Assembly: GCA_041670165.1 (NCBI GenBank)
Contig: JBAXZR010000016.1
Span: 1-27,802 of the forward strand
DNA: 27,802 nt
Reading direction: 5' to 3'
Source: JBAXZR01 sp041670165
GTDB taxonomy: Bacteria; Bacillota; Clostridia; Christensenellales; UBA1242
Of this stretch, positions 1 to 7,689 are shown one piece after another. Position numbers and translations under genes: made by a program. Below the pieces are notes generated by a model that ran no database searches, was not told where the DNA came from, and saw only the letters and a program-made list of their open reading frames with translations. Each line of letters begins with the position of its first letter. Position 1 is the stretch's first letter.

Positions 1-1
1 A

Positions 2-3000
2 ATAAATTCACTTTCGACAAGTGAGCCACTTACAGAAGAAAATATTCCAGAACTTACGGTTGAAGGTGAGCCAGCTTTCTATGGTCTTTACACAGATGAA
101 CAATATACACAAAAAGTTGAATTTCCATATTCAGGCTCATATATGCTATATGCAAAATTTGCCAATCCAACAAATATGGTTTTTATTTTAAGTGAAGATC
201 AATTGGAATATGGAGTTAGCAGAAATGATACAACGACAGGAAATGTTGTTATTCCTGAAAAATATAATTGGAAAAATGTTACAACAATTGGTTATTTCAG
301 TGATTGTGACAGCTTGACAAGTATTACATTTCCAAAGACAGTAATCAATACTGGTGCTTATGAAAATATCTTTGATAATTCTGATCCATTTTGGGGTTGT
401 ACAAGCCTTGAAAACATTTTTGTAGAAGATGGGAATCCAATATTTAAAGATATTGATGGAGTTTTGTTCACAAAAGAATTGGAAGAATATGGTGGTGGTT
501 GTCTTCTTGTCAGGTGTCCTAGTGCAAAAACTGGAACTTACACAGTTCCAGATGGAATAGTTGGGATTGCATATGATGCATTTGCACAATGCTCTGTAAC
601 AAGTGTAACTTTCCCAAGCTCAATTATTATGATTCAATATTGGGTTTTTGATAGTTCTGAATGCATTGAATCAGTTGATTTGTCGGCAACTCAAATTGAT
701 ATTTTGCCTGAAGGAATCTTTAGTTATTGTTCTTCGCTAAATGATGTTTTGTTGCCAGATTCTTTGACAGGTATTGATAATGGTTGTTTTAATTTTTGTT
801 CGTCACTTTCATTTATTACAATTCCAGAAAATGTGACTTATATTGGAGGAGGTGCGTTTGCTGGTTGCTCAGGACTCACAAGCATCACAATACCAAGTGC
901 TGTAACAAGTATTTATGATTATGCTTTTCAAAATTGCATTGGAATTACTAGTATAACAATTTCAAGCAGTGTAACAAGTATTGGAGAAAATGTTTTTGAA
1001 AACTGTTCATCACTTAGTAAAGTAATTATTGATTCAGCAACAATTGCTAGTAGTGTTGAATCAAATGAATCTTACGGATATTTATGCGCAAATGCAACTG
1101 AAGTTTGGATTTTGAATTCAATCACAGAAATTAATAGTTTCATAACAAACACATTTACTAATGTAACAACAATGTCAATTGGCTCTGCTACTTACAATAA
1201 ATATTATGTTGAAATAAATACATATTCAATAATATATGGTGAAAACACAGCAACATTTAATTCAATAGGTGCTCTCACTTGGAACAATTTACCTGAAATG
1301 ATTGTTGAAGGAAGCCCTGCACTATATGGATTATATTCTGACTCCGAATTTATAAATGAAATTGAAGTACCTTATTCAGGTCCATTAACAACACTATATG
1401 CAAAATTTGGAAATCCAGAAAATGATTCTTTGGTGTTTACACAAAATGAAACTGGATATTCAGTAAGAGCAAGTGAAAGTGGAGGGGAAGCAGGGGTTGA
1501 AAAGACAACTCCAATCAATAAGTCTGCAACTGCTTTTACTAATAGGAAACCAGTTTCAGAAGCTTCTTTAATGGCTTCTCTTTTGCCATCTAATCTTAAT
1601 ATTCCAGCATTGTATTATGGTATACCAGTTATTACAATTGCTAATTCTGCTTTTGAAAATCATCAAGAACTTACTAGTATCGTTATTCCAAGCAGTGTGA
1701 CAAGTATTGGAAGTGGTTCATTTCGTTGTTGTTCAGGTCTCACAAGTATTACTATTCCTAATAGCGTGAATAGTGTTGGTTCTTCTGCATTTTATGGTTG
1801 TACAGAATTAACAAGTGTCACAATTTCAACAAATGTCACAAATATAGAAAATTCAACTTTTAGTGAATGTTCTGCACTAACAAGTTTTATTATTCCAAAC
1901 AACATCACTAGTATTGGAGTTTCTGCATTTTCAGGTTGCACAGGGTTTACAAGTATTACACTTCCGAATAGTGTTACAAGTATTGCAAGAAATACATTTT
2001 CAGGTTGCACAGGACTCACGAGTATTACAATTCCAAGTAGTGTGACTAATATTGGAGAAGGTGCTTTTAGTGGTTGCATAGGACTCACGAGCATTACAAT
2101 TCCAAGTAGTGTGATTAGTATTGATGAATTTGCATTTTTTGGCTGCACAGGGCTTATAGGTATTACAATTCCAAATAGTGTAACAAGTATTGGTAATTAC
2201 GCATTTCAAAATTGTTCAAATCTTATTAGTATTATAATACCTTCAAGTGTTACAAATATTGCTTATGAATTATTCTCTGGTTGTACAGGACTTTCAAGTG
2301 TTACCATTCCAAGTAGTGTAACAAACATAAGTAGTTATGCATTTTCAGGTTGCACAAGCCTTACTAATTTTACAATTCCATCTAATGTAACATATATTGA
2401 TTATTCTGTTTTTTATAATTGTACTGGACTTAATAGCATTTTAGTTTCAGAAGAAAATGAAAATTATTCAAGTCAAAATGGAGTTTTGTTTAATAAAACA
2501 ATGACGAGCTTAATCTGTTATCCTATTGGAAAAACAGGAGTGTATGAAATTCCAAGTAGTGTTACAATAATTGAGGAACATGCCTTTAATAATTGTACTA
2601 ACTTAACAAGTATCACAATACCAATTAGTGTAACTAATATCGTAAGCGGTGCTTTTTATGGTTGCACAGGACTTTTAAGTATTACAATTCCAAGCAGTGT
2701 TACGATTATTGGATTTTATATTTTAACTGGTTGCACTTCACTTACATCAATGACTTTGCCATTCAAAAGTACTTATGCTTATAACACAAATAGTTATTTA
2801 AAATATTATTTTGGAGGTTCGTCATACTCTGCAAGTATAACAATGCCATTTTCTTACACTGTTAGTTTCTCAAACGAAATAACTGCAATTGGAAATTATA
2901 TGTTTTATAATTGTTCAGGATTATCAAGTATCTCAATTCCAGATAGTGTGACAAGTATTGGAGATCAAGCTTTTTGTTTTTGTACAGGGCTCACAAATAT

Positions 3001-4576
3001 TACAATTCCAAGCAGTGTTACAACTGTGGGTACAAATGTTTTAACTGGTTGCACTTCACTTACATCAATGACTTTGCCATTCAAAAGTACTTATGAAAAT
3101 AATACCAATAGTTATTTAAAATATTATTTTGGTGGTTATACTTATAGTTTAACTGTTACGATGCCATCGTCATATACTGTAAATTTTTCAAATGAAATGA
3201 CTGTCATTGGTGATTATATGTTTTATGGTTGCTCTGGGTTTGAAAACTTTTCTATTCCAATCAATACAACAAGTATTGGTGCATATGCCTTTTATGGTTG
3301 CTCTGGGTTTGAAAGCTTTTCTATTCCAATCAATACAACAAGTATTGGTGCATATGCCTTTTATGGTTGCTCTGGGTTTGAAAGTATTTCAATTCCAAGT
3401 AGTGTGAACACTGTTGGGACTCGTGCTTTTCAAGGTTGTTCAGGATTTACTAGTATTATGATTCCAAATAGCGTAACGGTGATTGGAATAGGAATATTGA
3501 GTGGTTGCACTTCACTTACATCAATGACTTTGCCATTTAGTTCATCTTACACAGCAAACACAAATAGTTATTTAAAATACTATTTTGGAGGTTCGTCATA
3601 TTCTGCAAGTGTAACAATGCCGTCGTCTTACACAGTTAGTTTCTCAAATGAAATAACTTCTATTGGAAATTATATGTTTTATGGTTGCTCGGGACTTACA
3701 AATTTTACTATTCCAAGTAGCGTAACAAATATTGGAAACGAAGCATATTCTGGCTGCACTGGCCTTACAAGTTTAACAATTCCAAGCAACATAACAGTTG
3801 TTGGAATTGAAGCATTTTTGGGTTGCACGGGACTTACAAATATTTCAATACCAAACAATGTAACAAGTATTAGTTATAGTGCGTTTGAAGATTGCACAGG
3901 ACTTGTAAATGTTGTTTTTCAAGAAGGTTTGATAGCAACTATTAGTTCAATGATGTTTCAAGGTTGTACAGGTCTTACAAGTATCACAATTCCAAGCAGT
4001 ATTACAACTATCGCAAGTTATGCATTTTATAATTGCACAGGACTTACAAGCATTACAATTCCAAGCTGTGTAACAACGATGGGATCGAATGTATTAACTG
4101 GTTGCACGGCGCTTACATCGATGACTTTGCCATTCAAAACTTCATATAATTCAGATAATAATAGTTATTTGAAATATTATTTTGGAGGTTCGTCATATTC
4201 TGCAAGTATAAACATGCCTTCATCCTACACAGTTCAAGTTGCTGAGGGAATAACTGGATTAGGAAATTATGCATTTAATGGTTGCACGGGAATGATAAGT
4301 ATAACAATTCCAAGCAGTGTGACAAGTATTGGAAGTTCAGCATTTTATGGTTGTTCAAATCTTAAAACGGTAATTATTGATTCCTCAACAATTGCTGGTG
4401 GATTTACAAGCGCAACAGCTTATGGAAATTTGCTTAATTATATGACAACTGATAGTGAACTTTACATTTTGAATTCAATTGAAACAATTGGAGCATATGT
4501 TAATACAACTTATTTCGAAGAAGCAGTGGTTGTTGAAATTGAGGGCGTTAGCTACAAAAAATTTGTTAAGAAATAA
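2..4576 (+). CDS. BspA-like leucine-rich-repeat (LRR_5) surface protein, 5'-truncated by window edge
   Basis: The reading frame is open from base 2 to the TAA at 4574-4576 (1524 residues visible). The first ATG, at 143, is internal: the codons before it continue the family pattern (SEPLTEENIPE...) seen at residues 225-245 of the paralogue at 18989. The protein is built of 23-residue TpLRR/LRR_5 units with the pattern AFxGCTGLTSITIPSSVTSIG. Two degenerate InlB-B-like segments (GLY...YSG...LYAKFG) occur near bases 60-165 and 1285-1430, each opening an LRR block, so the protein has an internal two-part duplication. Four copies of a longer SYLKYYFGG insertion and one recent 69-nt tandem copy are annotated separately. 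No LPxTG or other C-terminal anchor is visible; it ends KKFVKK. BspA-type proteins are secreted adhesins or binding proteins; the ligand is unknown. Family assignment is sure, function is not. Confidence 0.93.
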   Translation: MNSLSTSEPLTEENIPELTVEGEPAFYGLYTDEQYTQKVEFPYSGSYMLYAKFANPTNMVFILSEDQLEYGVSRNDTTTGNVVIPEKYNWKNVTTIGYFSDCDSLTSITFPKTVINTGAYENIFDNSDPFWGCTSLENIFVEDGNPIFKDIDGVLFTKELEEYGGGCLLVRCPSAKTGTYTVPDGIVGIAYDAFAQCSVTSVTFPSSIIMIQYWVFDSSECIESVDLSATQIDILPEGIFSYCSSLNDVLLPDSLTGIDNGCFNFCSSLSFITIPENVTYIGGGAFAGCSGLTSITIPSAVTSIYDYAFQNCIGITSITISSSVTSIGENVFENCSSLSKVIIDSATIASSVESNESYGYLCANATEVWILNSITEINSFITNTFTNVTTMSIGSATYNKYYVEINTYSIIYGENTATFNSIGALTWNNLPEMIVEGSPALYGLYSDSEFINEIEVPYSGPLTTLYAKFGNPENDSLVFTQNETGYSVRASESGGEAGVEKTTPINKSATAFTNRKPVSEASLMASLLPSNLNIPALYYGIPVITIANSAFENHQELTSIVIPSSVTSIGSGSFRCCSGLTSITIPNSVNSVGSSAFYGCTELTSVTISTNVTNIENSTFSECSALTSFIIPNNITSIGVSAFSGCTGFTSITLPNSVTSIARNTFSGCTGLTSITIPSSVTNIGEGAFSGCIGLTSITIPSSVISIDEFAFFGCTGLIGITIPNSVTSIGNYAFQNCSNLISIIIPSSVTNIAYELFSGCTGLSSVTIPSSVTNISSYAFSGCTSLTNFTIPSNVTYIDYSVFYNCTGLNSILVSEENENYSSQNGVLFNKTMTSLICYPIGKTGVYEIPSSVTIIEEHAFNNCTNLTSITIPISVTNIVSGAFYGCTGLLSITIPSSVTIIGFYILTGCTSLTSMTLPFKSTYAYNTNSYLKYYFGGSSYSASITMPFSYTVSFSNEITAIGNYMFYNCSGLSSISIPDSVTSIGDQAFCFCTGLTNITIPSSVTTVGTNVLTGCTSLTSMTLPFKSTYENNTNSYLKYYFGGYTYSLTVTMPSSYTVNFSNEMTVIGDYMFYGCSGFENFSIPINTTSIGAYAFYGCSGFESFSIPINTTSIGAYAFYGCSGFESISIPSSVNTVGTRAFQGCSGFTSIMIPNSVTVIGIGILSGCTSLTSMTLPFSSSYTANTNSYLKYYFGGSSYSASVTMPSSYTVSFSNEITSIGNYMFYGCSGLTNFTIPSSVTNIGNEAYSGCTGLTSLTIPSNITVVGIEAFLGCTGLTNISIPNNVTSISYSAFEDCTGLVNVVFQEGLIATISSMMFQGCTGLTSITIPSSITTIASYAFYNCTGLTSITIPSCVTTMGSNVLTGCTALTSMTLPFKTSYNSDNNSYLKYYFGGSSYSASINMPSSYTVQVAEGITGLGNYAFNGCTGMISITIPSSVTSIGSSAFYGCSNLKTVIIDSSTIAGGFTSATAYGNLLNYMTTDSELYILNSIETIGAYVNTTYFEEAVVVEIEGVSYKKFVKK
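2721..4283 (+). repeat. Four copies of a ~190-nt LRR insertion module (SYLKYYFGG module)
   Basis: Copies lie at about 2721-2913, 3039-3231, 3502-3690 and 4093-4283 inside the BspA-like gene. Each encodes GCTSLTSMTLPF, then NSYLKYYFGG, a SYS.S..MPSSYTV segment, and returns to a normal LRR with IGNYMF. The nucleotide stretch around ttgcacttcacttacatcaa is nearly unchanged in copies 1-3 and more diverged in copy 4. From memory, BspA-like proteins carry a similar longer insertion (TLPFVG...GYIFG...YVPSSLK). This looks like a compact version spread by intragenic duplication. Confidence 0.8.
3221..3358 (+). repeat. Near-perfect tandem 69-nt duplication (one LRR unit)
   Basis: Bases 3221-3289 and 3290-3358 are two adjacent 69-nt copies differing at one visible position (codon AAC versus AGC, Asn to Ser). 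A third partial copy begins at 3359. Each copy is exactly one 23-residue LRR (FYGCSGF...SIPINTTSIGAYA). Other LRR units of the gene differ from each other at many positions, so this duplication is recent. Confidence 0.95.
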
Positions 4577-4718
4577 TATTAATTTAAAATTTTAACAATA
4601 ATCATAAGTTATAAGAAAATGCGATATAATTAGGCTTATAATTATCATTGAAATAGAAAATCTTTAAATTTAATATGAAAGTAAATTCATGTTATAAAAA
4701 AAGATTGAAATAAACATT

Positions 4719-4752
4719 AAAAGTGAAATTGATTTTTAAATTATTCACTTTT
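4719..4752 (+). terminator. Candidate weak intrinsic terminator after the BspA-like gene
   Basis: AAAAGTGAA (4719-4727) pairs perfectly with TTCACTTTT (4744-4752), with a 16-nt loop and a run of seven T ending the stem. The stem is A/T-rich and lies about 140 nt after the stop, so activity is uncertain. It is the best candidate in this gap. Confidence 0.4.
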
Positions 4753-4940
4753 TTTGAAAATCTAAGATATGAGCTTGATTTTTAAATAAAATAGTTTTTT
4801 ATATTTTTTTATAGATTTGAGAAAAGTTTTAGTGATTTACTATATAGATTTACTCATTAAATATAAATATAGTTGAAGTATCTGTTACATTTCACTCATC
4901 AGTAGCTTAAATGTCTGTCAAAGTTTATTGTTTGGTTTTG

Positions 4941-4968
4941 TTGACTTAATTAGTTGTGATGATATACT
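4941..4968 (+). promoter_or_regulatory. Sigma-A promoter of the TM2 gene
   Basis: TTGACT (4941-4946), 16-nt spacer, TATACT (4963-4968), preceded by TGA so that it reads as an extended -10. It lies 26 nt before the ATG at 4995, with AAAAGGAG just upstream of that start. Confidence 0.75.
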
Positions 4969-4994
4969 AGAAATATACAAAAGGAGAAATAATT

Positions 4995-5282
4995 ATGTTT
5001 TGTGCAAATTGTGGAAATCAAATTGATGACAAGGCAGTAATCTGTCCTAAATGCGGAGTTCCAGTTAAAAAGGCTTACAAAAAGGACAAAGTTGTTGCTG
5101 GAATTTTGGCTATATTAGTTGGTGGAATTGGAGTTCATAAGTTCTATCTTGAAGACAATAAAATGGGAATTATTTACTTGCTTTTTTGTTGGACTTGCAT
5201 TCCTTCAATCATTGGTTTGGTTGAAGGTATTATGTACTTGGTTGCTACTGATGAAGAATTTAATAGCAAATATGTTAAATAA
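4995..5282 (+). CDS. Zinc-ribbon plus TM2-domain membrane protein
   Basis: This is a 95-residue protein. Residues 1-22 form a zinc ribbon with two CxxC pairs (Cys3, Cys6, Cys17, Cys20; pattern FCxxCG...CPKCG). Residues 30-90 match the TM2 family: two membrane segments (AGILAILVGGIGVHKFYL and GIIYLLFCWTCIPSIIGLVEGI) joined by a short acidic turn, with the typical GxHKFYL motif. AAAAGGAG sits 8 nt before the ATG. It is monocistronic, with its own promoter and a following hairpin. TM2 proteins with an N-terminal zinc ribbon are widespread in Bacillota; their role is not established. Family assignment is confident, function unknown. Confidence 0.92.
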   Translation: MFCANCGNQIDDKAVICPKCGVPVKKAYKKDKVVAGILAILVGGIGVHKFYLEDNKMGIIYLLFCWTCIPSIIGLVEGIMYLVATDEEFNSKYVK

Positions 5283-5327
5283 CTGTGGTGGCAATACTGG
5301 GGTGACACCAAAAAACTAACGCAACAC

Positions 5328-5360
5328 GCAAAACAGTAGTTTTGCTAACTGCTATTTTTT
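5328..5360 (+). terminator. Candidate terminator of the TM2 gene
   Basis: GCAAAAC (5328-5334) and GTTTTGC (5339-5345) form a perfect 7-bp hairpin with loop AGTA. A run of six T follows at 5355-5360, nine bases after the stem. That gap is longer than usual, so termination strength is uncertain. Confidence 0.45.
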
Positions 5361-5365
5361 CGGTT

Positions 5366-5385
5366 CCCCTCCCACCTCCCCCTCC
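5366..5385. other. C-rich (polypyrimidine) island
   Basis: CCCCTCCCACCTCCCCCTCC contains 16 C in 20 bases, in a region otherwise about 70% A+T. The minus strand therefore carries runs of 5, 3 and 4 G plus GG pairs, which could fold as a G-quadruplex. The plus strand contains two CCTCC blocks identical to the anti-Shine-Dalgarno core. Purpose unknown. Confidence 0.8.
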
Positions 5386-5394
5386 TTTTAAAGT

Positions 5395-5446
5395 GTTCGT
5401 TCAAAAAATCTTTTGCCCGAACTAAATCCGTGCAGATTTTTTGAAC
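5395..5446 (+). repeat. Intergenic inverted-repeat element, copy 1
   Basis: A 13-bp perfect inverted repeat (5399-5411 against 5434-5446, of the form GTTCAAAAAATCT) encloses a 22-nt loop containing TTTGCCCGAACTAAATCCG. An overlapping alternative stem, GTTCG (5395-5399) with CGAAC (5418-5422), cannot form at the same time. A GAACTCC tail ends the unit. It could act as a hairpin terminator or be a small dispersed repeat. Confidence 0.75.
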
Positions 5447-5582
5447 TCCGTATTTTATTTAGGATACATTAATTCAAAATTTTAAATTTTTCATTTGTTC
5501 AATTTTTTAAGTGAATAATTTTAAAATATAAATTCAGTTTATTTTTTTTTGAACTCCGTATTGTATTAATAATTGGGTTAGG

Positions 5583-5637
5583 GTTCGTTAAAAAATCTTT
5601 TGCCCGAACTAAATTTGTGCAGATTTTTTTGAACTCC
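5583..5637 (+). repeat. Intergenic inverted-repeat element, copy 2
   Basis: This matches copy 1 almost base for base: GTTCG, AAAAAATCTTTTGCCCGAAC, TAAAT, GTGCAGATTTTTT, GAACTCC. The outer stem is imperfect (GTT rather than GTTC on the left arm, one extra T on the right), but both the AAAAAATCT/AGATTTTTT stem and the competing GTTCG/CGAAC stem are kept. Confidence 0.75.
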
Positions 5638-5805
5638 ATTTAGTGGTGATTAGTGAATGCGATTAATCAAGAGTGAATAGTGATTAGTGAAAAGTGAAAT
5701 AACGGCTGAAATTAAATTCAACCTGTTTTTTGAACTCCTTATTTTAATAAGGGATATGCTGAAATTAATTGGTATTAAAAGTCAATTGTTATTTTTGGCT
5801 TAAAA

Positions 5806-5811
5806 TATAAT
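5806..5811 (+). promoter_or_regulatory. Possible -10 box for gpmI
   Basis: A perfect TATAAT lies 106 nt before the gpmI start. The best -35-like sequence (TTGTTA, 5786-5791) is only 14 nt away, which is too close for a normal promoter. This is a weak call. Confidence 0.3.
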
Positions 5812-5917
5812 TTTTTTGAATATGTTTTCTTTTTAATCAACAATAAAGTTAATTGCAATTAATTTGACTTTTGGACTAAGATTTGCAACACTTGTGAAAG
5901 AGAAAAAGGAAATATAG

Positions 5918-7456
5918 ATGAAAAAAGAAAAGTTTTGTACACTTGTTATTATGGACGGATTTGGTGAAGCACCAGAAAGTGCTGGAAATGCAATATTTCT
6001 TGCAGGAACTCCAAATTTAGATGAATTAAAAAGTAAATATCCGCACACTCTTCTTACTGCTCATGGTGAAGAAGTTGGTGTTGTTGCAGGGCAAATGGGC
6101 GACAGTGAAATTGGGCATATGAACATTGGCGGTGGAAGAGTTGTTATGCAAAGTTTGCTTAGAATAAACAACTTAGTTAAAAGTGGCGAATTTTTTGTTA
6201 ACAAAAAATTGATTGCAGTGATGAACCATGTTAACACTCTTGGCTCAAGCTTGCATGTTATGGGACTTGTTTCTGATGGCGGTGTTCACAGCCACACATC
6301 ACACCTAAGAGCCTTATTATTACTTGCAAAAAAACAAAATGTTAAAAATGTTTATATCCATGTTGTTACTGACGGAAGAGATACGCCTGTTACAAGCGGA
6401 ATTGATTATGTCAAAAGTCTTGAAGAATTTATTGAAACTGAAAAGGTTGGAAAAATTGCTTCTGTTTGTGGAAGATTGTATGCCATGGATAGAGAAGAGA
6501 ATTATGATAGAACATATGAAGCCTATAAAACACTTGTTTATGGCAAAGGACAAATTGCAAATTCTGCTGAAGAAGCAATTAAAAATTCTTATGCTAAAGG
6601 TGTTACTGATGAATTTATTTTGCCAACTATAATTCATGATAATGGCATTTTTCACACTCTTGAAAACAATGATAGTTTCATCTTTTTTAATTATAGAAAA
6701 GACAGACCACGACAAATTATGGCTTCACTTTGTGAAAAAGATTTTAATAAATTTGAAACAAAAGAGCTTAAAAACTTGATGCTATTAACTTTTACGCAAG
6801 TAAACAGTAATTTTGTTAATGTTCTTTATGCTTTTGATGATGCGGTTCTAAACAATGGACTAAGTGAAACAATCTCAAAAGATGGTTTCAAACAACTTAA
6901 GGTTGCTGAAACAACCAAATACGCTCATGTTACATATTATTTTAACGGCACAATAGAAAAGCCTTTTGAAGGTGAAAAAAGAGAACTTATTGAAACAATC
7001 AAGCTTAAAGATTTCTCCATGGCTCCAAAAATGAGAGCAAATGAAATCACTGAAAAAGCAATTGAAGGGATAAACTCAAAACAATTTAAGTTAATTGTTG
7101 TAAATCTTTCAAACTGCGACATGGTTGGGCATACTGGCAACATTTTTGCAACAAAAGAAGCTGTTAAAGAAGTTGATAGATGTGCTTGTTTAATGGCAAA
7201 AAAGACAATTGAAGCGGGTGGATTTGCAATTGTTACTGCTGATCACGGAAATGCTGATGAAATGATTTCACCTTCTGGAGCGATTCAAACTTCACATAGC
7301 TTGAACCCAGTTCCTTTCATTTTGGTTAGTAACAAAAACTTAAATTTGAAATTGAAAGAACGAGGAAAACTTTCCGATATTGCTCCAACAATTTTAAAAT
7401 TATTAGGTTTAAAAATTCCACAAGAAATGAATGGTAATGTTCTTATTGAAGACTAA
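5918..7456 (+). CDS. gpmI: 2,3-bisphosphoglycerate-independent phosphoglycerate mutase
   Basis: This cytosolic glycolytic enzyme interconverts 3- and 2-phosphoglycerate through a phosphoserine intermediate and needs Mn2+. The protein has 512 residues, normal for the family. Visible motifs: the N-terminal metal site VIMDGFG (Asp13), the nucleophile Ser63 in MGDSEIGHMNIGGGR, the substrate loop DGRDTP, the phosphatase-domain metal site TADHGNADEM, and VGHTGN. The usual Asn of GNSEVGH is Asp here (GDSEIGH), a small deviation. AAAAAGGA lies 8 nt before the ATG. The neighbouring glycolytic genes (gapA, pgk, tpi, eno) are not in the window, so gpmI appears to be a stand-alone gene. Confidence 0.97.
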   Translation: MKKEKFCTLVIMDGFGEAPESAGNAIFLAGTPNLDELKSKYPHTLLTAHGEEVGVVAGQMGDSEIGHMNIGGGRVVMQSLLRINNLVKSGEFFVNKKLIAVMNHVNTLGSSLHVMGLVSDGGVHSHTSHLRALLLLAKKQNVKNVYIHVVTDGRDTPVTSGIDYVKSLEEFIETEKVGKIASVCGRLYAMDREENYDRTYEAYKTLVYGKGQIANSAEEAIKNSYAKGVTDEFILPTIIHDNGIFHTLENNDSFIFFNYRKDRPRQIMASLCEKDFNKFETKELKNLMLLTFTQVNSNFVNVLYAFDDAVLNNGLSETISKDGFKQLKVAETTKYAHVTYYFNGTIEKPFEGEKRELIETIKLKDFSMAPKMRANEITEKAIEGINSKQFKLIVVNLSNCDMVGHTGNIFATKEAVKEVDRCACLMAKKTIEAGGFAIVTADHGNADEMISPSGAIQTSHSLNPVPFILVSNKNLNLKLKERGKLSDIAPTILKLLGLKIPQEMNGNVLIED

Positions 7457-7478
7457 AAATGTTTTAAACATTTTTAGT
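7452..7478 (+). terminator. Candidate terminator overlapping the gpmI stop
   Basis: ACTAAAAATG (7452-7461) pairs with CATTTTTAGT (7469-7478) around a T/A loop. The gpmI TAA lies within the left arm. No T-run follows the stem, although the right arm contains TTTTT, so this may be a weak terminator or an mRNA 3'-end stabiliser. Confidence 0.4.
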
Positions 7479-7590
7479 GAAATTCAAATTAAAGAAAGAT
7501 GAGTTTATCAATTAATTTAAAGAAAATTGTTTTAAAAATGTTAAATGCGAAATTTTGAAAGTTATTATAATTTAAGAAATAAAAAAAAGA

Positions 7591-7619
7591 TTGCTTTAAG
7601 TTTGGTTTTGTGATAAACT
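7591..7619 (+). promoter_or_regulatory. Candidate promoter of rpsF-ssb-rpsR
   Basis: TTGCTT (7591-7596), 17-nt spacer, TAAACT (7614-7619), with TGA just before the -10. A perfect TATAAT at 7566-7571 without a good -35 is an alternative and would give a longer leader. Confidence 0.4.
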
Positions 7620-7683
7620 AAGCCACGAACGGAAATTTATTCCTTGCTTTTCTTAAGGAAAAGCCGTTTAGTCCAAAAGGAGG
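7617..7683 (+). promoter_or_regulatory. Possible S6:S18 ribosomal-protein leader (autoregulatory RNA)
   Basis: The hairpin GCTTTTC (7646-7652)-TTAAG-GAAAAGC (7658-7664) is followed directly by CCG (7664-7666). It is flanked by an outer pairing of ACGG (7629-7632) with CCGT and ACTAA (7617-7621) with TTAGT, leaving a 7-nt bulge. The known S6:S18 leader motif has a conserved CCG in a bulge next to a hairpin just upstream of rpsF and binds the bS6:bS18 complex. Position and CCG fit; I have not matched a covariance model. The outer ACTAA overlaps the suggested -10, so it would be transcribed only from an upstream start. The ribosome binding site AAAAGGAGG is at 7675-7683. Confidence 0.5.
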
Positions 7684-7689
7684 TTCAAA

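Larger units (their letters stand above)
4577..4994. other. Intergenic region, 418 bp, very AT-rich
   Basis: No convincing ORF or RNA gene is seen. It holds a weak A/T hairpin at 4719-4752 and a strong promoter at 4941-4968, each listed separately. Confidence 0.7.
5283..5917. other. Intergenic region, 635 bp, repeat-bearing
   Basis: No gene is visible. In order it holds a hairpin (5328-5360), a C-rich island (5366-5385), two copies of an inverted-repeat element (5395-5446 and 5583-5637) and two shorter fragments of it: T-runs followed by GAACTCC at 5551-5557 and 5732-5738. Around 5642-5700 there are short degenerate repeats of AGTGATTAGTGA type. The composition differs from neighbouring intergenic DNA. 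It may be the decayed remains of small repetitive elements. A TATAAT at 5806-5811 could serve gpmI. Confidence 0.7.

Noticed and set aside
1792..2209. Minus-strand ORFs (118 and 69 aa) inside the first BspA-like gene, with repeated LGIVILVSPVQP-type or TTWNCNTRES-type units
   Set aside because: They are antisense readings of the 69-nt LRR repeats; the repetition comes from the sense strand. No promoter or ribosome binding site. The same applies to 21536-21796 and 20146-20481 in the second BspA-like gene.
3207..3407. 66-aa plus-strand ORF with three near-identical units
   Set aside because: It is another frame of the tandem 69-nt duplication inside the LRR gene.
1660..4330. Regular short repeats that might suggest a CRISPR array or VNTR
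   Set aside because: The period is 69 nt, in frame, without unique spacers or conserved repeat-spacer alternation; they are LRR codons.
6320..6715. ORFs antisense to, or in another frame of, gpmI (131 aa minus, 102 aa plus)
   Set aside because: Low-complexity shadows of a confidently identified gene.
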